Source: Carya illinoinensis
Lineage: Eukaryota > Streptophyta > Magnoliopsida > Fagales > Juglandaceae
Direction: 5' to 3'
NCBI RefSeq assembly: GCF_018687715.1
Contig: NC_056762.1
Coordinates: forward strand, 44,199,520 to 44,263,519
DNA length: 64,000 bases
Shown: positions 46,656-61,760 of the stretch, piece after piece
Numbering within the stretch: position 1 is the stretch's first letter
Layout of the letters: every line of letters starts with the position of its first letter
The notes under the pieces: model-generated
Database searches by the model: none
Told to the model about the DNA's origin: nothing
The model's input: only the letters and a program-made list of their open reading frames with translations
Translations under genes and position numbers: made by a program

Positions 46656-47171
46656 GTACAACTTTTGACCCCATTTCTAGCTTAAACCAATCAATTTATG
46701 ATTAGTAATGGAATCGAGTTAGTTGAGGTTTTCTTAAACAAATTGCACTCTACATGTTTGACGAAAAGCTTCTTGGAAGTTTCTTTTCTTTTTCTTTTCC
46801 TTCTATACAATGTTATTGATATGGGTTTTCTTAGAGTCAACCAGTTGAACTATACACGGGCACTTGTGAGCTTCTGAGCTATCTTGATTAATGTGTACAT
46901 GCTCGTATTATTGGTATTTCAAATGAATTCATATTGTTTATTGTAGTTTCGGAGACGAATATAGTATTCAGTAGCTAAGGCTTTACTCGACTAACTTGTG
47001 GAAATGATATCGTTTATGCATGTATTGGATCAGACATTTTTTGAGTTTTTCATGAAACTTGAAATTATGGAAGGCATTGTTCAAATTCCGATGAAATGTG
47101 GTGGTGGTGTTTGATAATTATCTTTGATGAAATCTTTCTCCTTTACCTTTTGGATGTACGCAGTCAAGCAA

Positions 47172-47357
47172 ATGGTGTTTTGCTTTCCTTCAACACCCAA
47201 GAAACTGGCAATGACCGTGGGATGTTTTGTCTCCGGTGCTGCTCTTTTTCTCCTAGGTCTGCATCTCTCTTATGTCAAAGTCGCTCCTCAACAAGCTCGA
47301 ATTCAGGCTCGCAATGATTTTGTGAGAGAAAGATTAAGAAAGAAGTACGGTAAATGA
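47172..47357 (+). CDS. Small single-pass membrane protein, 61 residues, unknown role
   Basis: The start ATG at 47172 is chosen because a splice acceptor (GGATGTACGCAG) ends at 47163; an upstream in-frame ATG at 47124 would lie inside the intron. The protein opens MVFCFPSTPKKLAM, has one hydrophobic segment (about 14-32, TVGCFVSGAALFLLGLHLSY), then a basic, glutamine- and arginine-rich end (APQQARIQARNDFVRERLRKKYGK). Short proteins of this layout are often subunits or assembly factors of organelle membrane complexes, but I do not recognise the family and assign no function. A polyadenylation-like AATAAAAT lies at about 47690. The AT-rich genomic setting and the clean acceptor support a real gene. 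Confidence 0.6.
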   Translation: MVFCFPSTPKKLAMTVGCFVSGAALFLLGLHLSYVKVAPQQARIQARNDFVRERLRKKYGK

Positions 47358-48165
47358 AGAGTCTGCTCTTAATGGCTCTGGGCTTATATTTATGGGAAAT
47401 ACACTCGACAAGTTATTATTCTCCATCCCTGCCCTTTGTGTACTGGCAAGTCAAGACTCATTTTGAAATTTCATTGGCGCAATGCCGTTAGGGTACCAAG
47501 TTTGTAATGGCTGTCGAAGCAAGGCAATGAATTTGGCTCTCACTGGATTGCAAGCATAGATTCAAAAACTCATTGGATTATGGTGTATTCTCATCTTAAT
47601 GCACGTTATTTAGTTCATTCTATCAACTACAAGATTGGAATGCTAAATTTGAACGATTTGAGTATTATTTCATCGATTTTCAAAGCTTGAATAAAATATC
47701 GATTTTCAAGTCCTATTAGATCTCTTTTTCTTCTCTCTTCAAAAAGAGAAAAGATCTCATTTCTTTTTATTTTGGCAGAAAAGTGCCAGCACTCGCTTAA
47801 GAATATGCAGGCGGTAGAATAACAAGCGCTTATACTAGATTGAAGGGCTTGATTTAAAATTATCTTTCATCTTATGCAGAAATCCTATCTATCTTTCTGC
47901 CAATTACTAATCCAAATTCTGTGGTCCATCTCTTGTAGCATAATTTGGACATACGTCTGAAGTTGGTAGTAAATAATAAACTCAATGCTAACAATGATAT
48001 TCAGTTCATCAATGACAGTAGAAGACACCCACGATATTCCAAGTAGGAAGTCAAATGTAACACAATAAATAGCTTCTCGCAAAACGTTCCATACAGGCCT
48101 ATGTGAGAGGAAACATGATGAACAAAACAGATTCTGATGCGGGATGACGTTCAGGTAACAAAACT

Positions 48166-50718
<2,553 letters not shown>

Positions 50719-50814
50719 TTTGGCCGAGCGGGTGTTCTTCGGTGTCCGTCTCCCACAAGTCCAGAAATCTCTGCGGAGAAGCCGAGGTCCAAGACGGAAA
50801 GGAAGTGGAGGCGA

Positions 50815-51005
50815 GCTAGGGTTAACTCACTCTAAACCCTAGTTTCGTAATTACCAAAGTATCCTCGACATTTACATGGTATTGGAGGGCAAAAGAGTCG
50901 GATAAACTATAAGGCGTTTGATTTCATCGCGCGCATATGTGATACAGTAATTGGGCTTATAAAATTAGGCCTGTAAGAGATAGCTGGGCCTAGCATTTCA
51001 GGCCT
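50815..51005 (-). promoter_or_regulatory. RPS8 copy A promoter: telo boxes and site II motifs
   Basis: AAACCCTAG and CTAGGGTTAA (50817-50845) are telo-box type motifs. TTGGGCTTATAA, TTAGGCCTG, GCTGGGCCTAG and CAGGCCTA (50950-51005) are site II-like (TGGGCY) TCP-binding motifs. The pairing is typical of plant ribosomal protein promoters. Confidence 0.7.
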
Positions 51006-51116
51006 ATCCAACTTCCGAGGATGCTCATGCTCCGAGGAAAATGATGAATGCAGAGAGTTGGGGCAGAGATTGCGCACGAACGTCTGCGTAGAAAATGATA
51101 TCGTGCTTTTTGCAGC

Positions 51117-51286
51117 GGAAAAATATAATTATAAGCATATTTATGTATTAATTTATATATTAATATAATGTAATTAGTTAAAAAATAAATTTTATTAAAA
51201 ATAATATTAATTTAAATTTTAAATATAAATAAATTAGTATTGATACATTAATTAATGCACAATTATACTTATACGTAGCAAAACTC
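51117..51286 (-). mobile_element. 170-bp AT-rich MITE-like insertion private to duplication unit A
   Basis: Unit B lacks this block at the matching place (about 56600). It is flanked by TTTTGCAGC (51108-51116) and TTTCGCAGC (51287-51295), a 9-bp duplication with one mismatch. Its reverse complement matches 15455-15615. Confidence 0.7.
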
Positions 51287-51509
51287 TTTCGCAGCAATGA
51301 TCCATTCAGCTTCTAGACACATCTCCCTCCTCCTTTCAAATCCATCTGTCTCATCCACCTCCCTTCTCACCCATCTCCGAAGCTGACCCAGACCCGATAT
51401 TGCCTTTGAAACCTAATCTCTGCATCTCAACCAAGACCCGAGATTTGTGTCCCAACCAAAAACCCGAGGGCCATCTCCCTCCCTCCCTCCTCCATGCCGT
51501 AGACTCAAG

Positions 51510-51576
51510 ATGGGTTTCAATTCTTCTACGGAAATGTTCAACGACCACAAACTCCTCCTTTCATCGATCCCCGAAG
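51510..51576 (+). other. Possible first coding exon (MGFNSSTEMFND), unit A
   Basis: ATG followed by 22 codons (MGFNSSTEMFNDHKLLLSSI, PE) to a splice-donor-like GAAGGTACTC. The same arrangement is kept in unit B at 56823-56889. It lies divergent from RPS8, so it could be the first exon of a neighbouring gene, cut off by the duplication. No continuing exon was found and the family is not recognised. Confidence 0.35.
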
Positions 51577-52661
51577 GTACTCTATCTCTTTCGGACCGAA
51601 GGTTGATTCAAAGTTTATCTGAATGAGCTTTTTGGAAGATATGGGAATAGTCGTTCGTGGAATGCAGACCCTCTTTGCATTATGTGAATAGTATGGAGAG
51701 GTGACAGTAAGCACACACGCAATGGTTTTGGAGCTACGTACTATTGATTTGGGTTATTCATTCTTGTGATTTGGGTCTTGCTTCTTATTTAGAATTTAGA
51801 ATTGTAGACTGTAATTGTAACACCCCTTCGCGTTAAGTATATAATGTATCATAACACTAAGATTTAAAATTCTCTAAATCAAACACTTAGCAATTTTAGA
51901 TAAGGAACATAAATCGGCATACCAAAACATTACCAAGTACTCATGAGGTTAATATCGGACTCTTCATGGCTTCTTTGGATGGTCTGACCGATTGGCTCTT
52001 AGATAAAGTTTCTTTTAGTGTATTCTGTGTGACCCTGAAGGTGATTCATGGAGACAGGACATGCACTGATAAGCTTGAGGCATGTGAATATATTGATGCT
52101 ATATAAATTAACTTCTTGAGCTATAAGTGTTGTGAATAGTTTGGGAAAAGATTATAATGTTATTGGATAAAAACAGTTCGTTAAGAAAGAAAGAGTTCCC
52201 TCTTCTTTTTTCTTCAAAAGCTTAAAATAGATCTCATTTCTTTTTATTTCGGCAGAAAAATGCCAGCACTCGCATATGAATGGATGCAACAGGTACAATA
52301 AGAAGCACTTATACCGGATTGCAGGGCTTGATTTAAATTATCTTTCATCTTATGCAGAAATCCCATCTATCTTTCTGCCAATCACTAATCCAAATTCTGT
52401 GGTCGATCTCTTGTAGCATAATTTGGACATACATCTGAAGTTGGTAGTAAATAATAAACTTTAAATGCTAACAATGATATTCAGTTCATCAATGACAGTA
52501 AAAGGCACCCACAATATTCCAATTAGGAAGTCATATGTAACACAAGAAATAGCTTCTCGCAAAATGTTTTCATCTAAGCTTAAGTTCAATGCCTATGTGA
52601 GGGAAAACATGATGAACAAAACAGATTCTGATATGAAGGATGACGTTCAGGTAACAAAACT

Positions 52662-55002
<2,341 letters not shown>

Positions 55003-55119
55003 TTTGGCCGAGCGGGTGTTCTTCGGTGTCTGTCTCCCACAAGTCCACAAATCTCTGCGGAGAAGCTGAGGTCCTAGACGAAAAAGAAGTGTAGGCGAGC
55101 TAGGGTTAAATCACTCTAA

Positions 55120-55298
55120 ACCCTAGTTTTGTAATTACCAAAGTATCCACGACATTTACATGGTATTGGAGGGCAAAAGAGTCAGATAAACTATAAGGCG
55201 TTGGATAATTGGATTGCATCTCGCACGTTTGTGATACAGTAATTGGGCTTAGAAAATTAGTCCCGTAAGAGATAGCTCATAGCTGGGCTTAGCATTTC
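55120..55298 (-). promoter_or_regulatory. RPS8 copy B proximal promoter
   Basis: Telo-box type AAACCCTAG (about 55117-55126) and site II-like TTGGGCTTAG and GCTGGGCTTAG remain. The distal CAGGCCTATCC of copy A is moved 1.2 kb away by the inserted element. Confidence 0.65.
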
Positions 55299-56491
55299 GA
55301 AAATATCTACACAATTTTTTATTACTCATACAACTTTCACACACTACACTTTTTTTAATTTTTATTTCTCTTTAGATCCGGCTTGCGTCCTAATAACAGA
55401 ACATCTTCTGTTACAAAGATCAACAGCCAATATTACATGTTGATCAACAAGTCGAATTCCTAAAATTTTTTTTATTTCTTTACAATTTTTTTTCCCAATA
55501 GCACACCATGCCATTCATTTTAGTCAAATCAAATCTTCCGCGCGCTGCCGCTTACACATTTAACACACTAATAATTAAAAAATATCGTCTATTTACCTAT
55601 TAAACATAAAAACTAATTTTAAAGATATTTATATTTGTTTATTTTTTTTATATTTATAATAAATAATATATTACATACCATGAATTAGATAACATAACAA
55701 ATGTAACCATATTATATTAGCAATTCTATGTAATTTCAAAATATTTCATCAATTCTATATAACTTCAAAAATATATTAGCGGTCCTAATTGTAAGCGTGC
55801 AAATCTTAAGTAATTTTTTTTTAAGATATATAAATTTATGATTCACATAAAAAAATTATTTTTATAATAATAAAATCTACTTTTAATTTTTTTTTTAAAT
55901 GAGCATACGAGAAATATTATATGGATATTATATAGCATTATCTATGTAAGTTTTTTGTCAAAATTTTATTAAAAATAAATTTAAAGAGACCACCAAGAAT
56001 ATCCTTACATTTGTTATGTTATCTAAGTCATGGTATGTAATATATTATTTATTATAAATATTAAAAAAATAAAGAAATATAAATATCTTTAATATAAGTT
56101 TTTATGTTTAGTAGGTAAATAGACGATTTTTTTAATTACTGGTGTGTTTAATGTGTAAGTAACAACGGGGAAGATTTGATTTAACTAAAATGAGTGGCAT
56201 AGTGTGCCATTGGGTAAGACAAATTGTAAAGAAATAGAGAAAAACTCTAGGAATTCGACTTATTGATCAACATATAATATGGACCGTTGATTTTTGTAAT
56301 AAGAGATGTCCTGTTATTTTTGTACAGGACGCAAGCCCAATTCTCTTTGTTTTATCAAATATTTAATATATAAATAATGAATAAAATAATTAAATTGATT
56401 TAAGAAGAATAAATTTAAAAAAATATTAAAATTTGAAAAAAATAATAATGTGAAAAAATTGTGAGGTTGTATAGTATTGCTCTAACATTTC
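55290..56491. mobile_element. Foldback, Mutator-like non-autonomous element in the RPS8 copy B promoter
   Basis: The insert spans 55299-56482 (1184 bp) and is absent from unit A, giving a natural empty site. It is flanked by TAGCATTTC (55290-55298) and TAACATTTC (56483-56491), a 9-bp duplication with one mismatch, the size made by Mutator-like transposases. Its two ends are long inverted arms of roughly 400 bases: for example GCTTGCGTCCTAATAACAGA pairs with CTGTTATTTTTGTACAGGAC, and GGTAAATAGACGAT pairs with ATCGTCTATTTACC. No coding frame is present. Confidence 0.85.
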
Positions 56492-56822
56492 AGGCCTATC
56501 CAACTTTCGAGGATGCTCCTGCAAGGAAAATGATGATGCATGAAAGTTGGGTCAGAGACTGTGTACGAACGTCTGTATGAAGAATGATACTGTGCGTTTC
56601 TCAGCAATGATGCCAATGATCCATTCGGCATCCAGACTCCATCTCCCTCCTCCATTCAAATCCATCTCTCTCCTCCATATCCCTCTTCCTCCATCTCCGA
56701 AGTTGACGCGATATTACACCTAAAACCTAATCTTCGCATCTCAGTCAAGACCTAAGATTTGTGTATGAACTAGAAACCCGAGAGTCATCTCCTCCCTCCC
56801 TCCTCTGTGTAGCAGACTAGAG

Positions 56823-56889
56823 ATGGGTTTTAGTTCTTCTACGAAAACGTTCGACGACCACAAACTCTCCTTTTCATTGATCCCCGAAG
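56823..56889 (+). other. Possible first coding exon (MGFSSSTKTFDD), unit B
   Basis: Counterpart of 51510-51576. Same length and same donor-like end, but several amino-acid changes (for example NSSTEMFND to SSSTKTFDD), so constraint on the peptide looks weak compared with RPS8. Confidence 0.3.
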
Positions 56890-57510
56890 GTACTTTCTCT
56901 CTCTTTCAAAGGTTGAACGAAGGTTGATTCAAAATTTATTGGAATGAGCAGTCTAGATGATATGAGAATAGTTATTCGTGGAATGCAGGCCCATTTTGCA
57001 ATACATGAATAGTATGGAGAGGTGAAAATAAGCATACAAACAATGGTTTGGAGCTACGTACTATTGATTTGAGTTATTTATTCTTGTGATTTGGGTCTTG
57101 CTTCTTATTTAGAATTTATAATTGTAGACTGTAATTGTAACACCCATTTCCATTAAGGATATAATGTTGCTTTTCATTCGTATCATAACACTAAGATTTA
57201 AAACTCTCTACATCAAACGCTTCGGAACATATCATTTGGCTAAATACTCATGAGGTTAATATCGGACTCTTCATGGCTTCTTTTGATGGTCTGACCAATT
57301 GGCTCTCAGATAAAGTTTCTTTTAGTGTATTCTGTGTGACCTGAAGGTGATTCATGGAAACCGAACATGCACTGATAAGCTTGAGGCATGTGAATATATT
57401 GATGCTATATAAATTAACTTCTTGAGTTGTAAGTGTTGTGAATAGTTTGGGAAAATATTAGAATGTTATTGGATAAAAACAACTGTTAAGAAAGAAAGAG
57501 ATTTGGAGAC

Positions 57511-59279
57511 ACGCTTGTCACAAATTGATTTTAGGTGTTATGATAATGTGCTTAACATTCCAAATTAGTTGTTGGCTCGCTCCTTTAACTTTGGTAATCA
57601 TCATTTCTACTTCTTTGAAAAGCAATCCTTTCTAGATTGATCCCCCAAAATTGTCAGTGAGTATGGACTAACCCCATAAACCGATCATAATCGATTTGTC
57701 AAATCAGATTCTCAATGACTCAAGCTCACACCCACTGCACTAGGCACAGACCATACCTATAACTCCTAAATTATTCACTAACATAAGTAAATGCACCAAT
57801 AAATGACGGTACTAGGACAAGTGCTTCAGAGATTCATGAAAGATCACACTTCAGTGATTTTTCTGATTCTGCAGTAGGACACTTCTACTAACAGGTGAAC
57901 AAGAAAAAAAAAATTACCAAAACCCAATTACTTGTTATTACCCTACAGCTTACTTTGACAGTTACCTGAGGTCCCTCTTGCCAACAAGTCTATAAATCAT
58001 AGTTTTTGTTCTCTACTAGAAGTCTCCCAACTGGTTGGAAATTATTGAACCATTCATTAATGGGACAAATCCAAGAAGATATTGCTTTTGAACCGTTGTG
58101 AAGGACAGATCCATGGTTGCTTTGCATTGTCTGAGATTTTAGGTAAAATTTAGTATTAATGGGACCATAAAAGCATTCCTTAAATTGCTGTTCGATTGTT
58201 TGTCAGATTAAGTGGGGAAATTTACGTCTTCTCATTGGTGGGCATTCAAAGAAAGTATTTGACAAAATAACAGGTTGGTTTCTCCGAGAGCCATATTGGT
58301 ATTGGTAAAGAGATTACTGATTTTATCTATTAATACTGCATTATTATCCTTTGTTGCTTAGAACCTTTTTCCTTTAGAATTTAGTCTATCTGCATAATTG
58401 TGTATTTTTATATGGAAACTAATAAATAAGTGCAGTTGCTCCCAAGACATATTCCAAATCAAAAAATCAACTTCCTTTGAGGCAAAAATATAGGTTAAGG
58501 AAACAAAAGATAACTTTTTTATATAAAAAAAGAAGACACCCAGCGCTAGATTACTAACATTGTTATCCTGCACTGTTAATCCTGCATTATTATTATGTGT
58601 TTCTCCCATTGTTGGCTAACATGTAAGCTTATTTGAAGAACTAGATTACTAAGTTTATAATGAACACTTCTTTAAGTCTATACTTGTAATTCCTTGTTAC
58701 AGGTTTAAAATGACATTATTGGTTTCTTCATCTTCTCTTATTTCATCGATTTTCGTTGTATTCCCATGAAATCACCTTCCTATCGGCAAAATAATCCCAT
58801 CATCGACAAAATCACCAACCCTTTTCACCTTTCTTTAACTCTCTAGGATCAACATGATACTTTCCAAAGAAAAAATAACAACCTCATGAAAACAAAATTT
58901 GGGGGAAATGAACCCACTTACCACGTATAAATTATGTCAACGACTGGTGGAGGAGGTGAAGTGTTCAAAGTTGCCAGAGATGACACTGATGCAGACGACT
59001 GGCAGAGGAAGAGGTTTTATCCAAAAAATCTGATGATAGTGGGGGGTGGGCGGCAGAGGAGTGCAACGCAGCCAGCAAAGGAATGGGTCGCGGAGGAACA
59101 ACAAACTTGAATGGGTTGCAAAAATGAATGTTTTTGAGACAAATGTGAATGAAGGAGACAAACGTGAACAAAAAGGAAATGGGTTGCAGTTCTTCTATGA
59201 GCAGGGAACGATGAAGGCCTCTGTTCGTGTTTGTGAGTTTCAGCTTTTCCAGTTTAGTTCGCAGGCAAATGTCATCTCC

Positions 59280-59356
<77 letters not shown>

Positions 59357-59530
59357 TCTTTGCTTATACTTGACATGGCATAATAATTGGTTCGTGCGCA
59401 ATCCTTGCGCCAACTTCCCTACTACTAGAAGAACCGTTAAGGAATAGTAGGCATATTATAATATATTAAATTTATTTTATGATAAAAATAATTTTATAAT
59501 TTAATGATTACGAGAAACTATTGATTAATA
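57511..59530. other. Spacer beyond the RPS8 duplication
   Basis: No gene supported. A moderately GC-rich stretch at 58930-59280 has short ORFs on both strands with no family features, then a long TTA microsatellite. Confidence 0.5.
59282..59356. repeat. (TTA)n microsatellite, about 25 units
   Basis: An uninterrupted TTA run. In one frame it reads as a long leucine run, which is not evidence of a protein. Confidence 0.95.
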
Positions 59531-59539
59531 CTTTCTATA

Positions 59540-59600
59540 TATACTAGGAAACACAACGTCCTTTGGACGTTTGCCTAGGGGGATTATAAATTTGGGTGTT
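59540..59600 (+). other. Possible Helitron left terminus
   Basis: TCTATATATACTAGGAAACA followed by the palindromic ACGTCCTTTGGACGT resembles plant Helitron 5' ends (TC start, then a short palindrome). An RPA1-like gene, a common Helitron passenger, lies downstream. The base before TC is T where Helitrons usually have A, and the other end is not in the window. Confidence 0.35.
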
Positions 59601-60355
59601 AATCAAAGAAAATGATGAAAAAAAAAATTATATAACCTTTGACATTATGTTAATAAAATAAATATTAATAAAAAGAAATCTAAGAATTTTTGTTGGACCA
59701 AAAAATCATAAGTATTAAATGCTATGGAGATATGCAATAGAAGTTTAAAGTATTCTGGTTAGACAACCTGGTATATCGTTTTGTAGAGTATGACAAGTAC
59801 TACTACAATATTGGTATATAAATTTTTATAGATATCCGTTTGAGTTTTTTTTTTAAACACGTAAAAAAAATTTTAAAAAACTCAACACTGGAAATATATA
59901 TAATGGCACAAACCATAATACATTTTGACACTTCTAACTATCTCCAATAATCAAAAATACACTTCTGATACCATAGTAAATAATAACACTAACTATGATA
60001 CCATAGTCTAGCGGGCTGTTACAATCTCCCCCTCCTAAAAAAAAGATTTCGTCCTCGAAATCGAAGTAAGTAAGAATAACAAATTATGGAATAGGTGTTG
60101 CTTATCAACCTGTTGTCTATTCCGTATATATCTACCTTTGAGATTATGTCATTTTTTTAATTCTCTTACTTTAACCAACAATTATATTATACTTCTTTCC
60201 ACAAGGTTGGCCAAGTTGTATCGACATACTTTCCAAACCTAAACTTCAAGTAAATAATCTTCCAAAACTCTTTCTTAGAAAAACATAGGCAGTATTCTTT
60301 AAGTGTTATTGTAAATACCATAGTTAGTAGAGAATTTATCAAAATTAAGCCGTTA

Positions 60356-60357
<2 letters not shown>

Positions 60358-60392
<35 letters not shown>
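60358..60392. repeat. (CT)n microsatellite
   Basis: About 17 CT units just before the triple repeat at 60456. Confidence 0.9.
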
Positions 60393-60396
<4 letters not shown>

Positions 60397-60455
60397 CAAA
60401 AGCGGTGGCCCTCTGTTTTAGACCAAACAATTTTGATCCGTAGAATTTTTACAGG

Positions 60456-60586
60456 TCTTCTGTAGCTATCAGGCGCCGCATAGCTATGACACTACATTGT
60501 TCTTCTGTAGTTGTCAGGCGCCGCAGCTATGATACTACATTGTTCTTCTGTAGCTGTCAGGCGCCGCAGCTATGATACTACATCGC
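60456..60586 (+). promoter_or_regulatory. Three tandem 43-45-bp repeats upstream of a TATA box
   Basis: Units start at 60456, 60501 and 60544. Each has TCTTCTGTAG, then TCAGGCGCCGCA, then GCTATGA and ACTACAT. The palindrome GGCGCC occurs in each. A TATA-like CTCTATAAAAG follows at about 60637 and the ATG of the 142-residue ORF at 60749, so these are candidate enhancer repeats. Confidence 0.6.
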
Positions 60587-60748
60587 TCTTGTCTCTTGTA
60601 GAGAAATGCTTCACGAGAGATGATTCGTCATAATTTTCTCTATAAAAGAATTATTCAGTTTATCTTCTTTTACATCTCATCTTCTCCACTTTTCTGAAAT
60701 CAGTCTGCATTCTTATTCTGCAATCTCTTTCTGCGTTCTCATTTTGCA

Positions 60749-61177
60749 ATGGCTCAGCAATCTTCTCATTACCAATATATGAGGTATTCTGCACCTCGTT
60801 CACCAGTTGTTTCTGCTTCTTCCGTAGGTGCTATAATGCAATCCAATAATGATCTGACTAATAAGTCAGATAATGAAATTATCTACGAGCTTGTGAGTCT
60901 CGGCACCCGATACTCATCAACCATTGTCGCATATTCTCAGCGACTACAATCCAAGACTGGTGGGGTTGACAAACTCCACGAGAATATTTCTATCCTTCAG
61001 CGGCTTCTTCTGGAGTCCAACATGAAGATAGAAGCACTAAAGCGAGATAATAGAGATTTAAAATCTTTGCTTAAATCTTCTTTTCGAGTGGCCACTCCTT
61101 TAGATAGGAAAGGCATGCAGATTTTGGAAGAGCAAGAGCGTTTAAATATTGAGGCAAAAAGCCTCAAATTTTTGTAA
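60749..61177 (+). CDS. 142-residue coiled-coil protein, unrecognised
   Basis: Single uninterrupted frame from ATG 60749, about 110 bases after a TATA box and a pyrimidine-rich leader (TCTGCATTCTTATTCTGCAA). The N-terminal 35 residues are Ser/Tyr/Pro-rich (MAQQSSHYQYMRYSAPRSPV). The rest is predicted helical, with leucine and isoleucine heptads (LHENISILQRLLLESNMKIE, ALKRDNRDLKSLLKS), consistent with a coiled coil. It ends LNIEAKSLKF followed by L and TAA, and AATAAAATAATA 20 bases later could be a polyadenylation signal. Promoter-like repeats upstream, a compact intronless gene and nearby mobile-element features fit a gene of an element or of an endogenous pararetrovirus. Small coiled-coil proteins occur in such viruses, but no family motif was recognised and this is only a hypothesis. 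Confidence 0.5.
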   Translation: MAQQSSHYQYMRYSAPRSPVVSASSVGAIMQSNNDLTNKSDNEIIYELVSLGTRYSSTIVAYSQRLQSKTGGVDKLHENISILQRLLLESNMKIEALKRDNRDLKSLLKSSFRVATPLDRKGMQILEEQERLNIEAKSLKFL

Positions 61178-61760
61178 TTTTGCTTTGAGATAATAAAATA
61201 ATATTTAACAAATATTCATATTTGTGTTTTTATCTTCTGGTAGATGTTTTATGTGCTCCATTTTTTTTCTTTCAGGGATTTTCATATATATGACATGATC
61301 CAATGACTCATATAAATATGCATTTAATCATGCATATCCAAACTCTCGGTTAGATCATTGGAAAAGTAAAATATACGTTAGAAAATAACCACACAAAGCA
61401 CATTGTGAGTAATCAATTCTAAACTTCTAAATATCCAGAACAATATAATACCAAAACCAAACGTAACTACCATATTGAAATTAATAACCCAACAATAAAA
61501 TCCAACAAATTCATGGGTCATTACACGTCCAATTCCACAAATTCCTTTACATACAAGTTAATATCCTATTTATGTATATAATTATAACAGAGTTTAAAAG
61601 TAAAGAAGCAAACTTAAAGTTTATACACAAGATAGTGTCCCATTTAAGTATATAATTATACATATATGAACTATACATACTTGTCACTATTTTATTTAAA
61701 GGTATACTAATAAAAGTGATAAGTTTAACAAAAAGATATTTAGAGTATCTATAGCGTAGC

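Noticed and set aside
47124..47171. Upstream in-frame ATG giving a 77-residue version of the small membrane protein
   Set aside because: A good splice acceptor ends at 47163 between the two ATGs, so the upstream ATG most likely lies in the intron.
59046..59447. 133-codon frame with a long leucine run
   Set aside because: The leucines are the TTA microsatellite read in one frame, and the flanks have no domain features.
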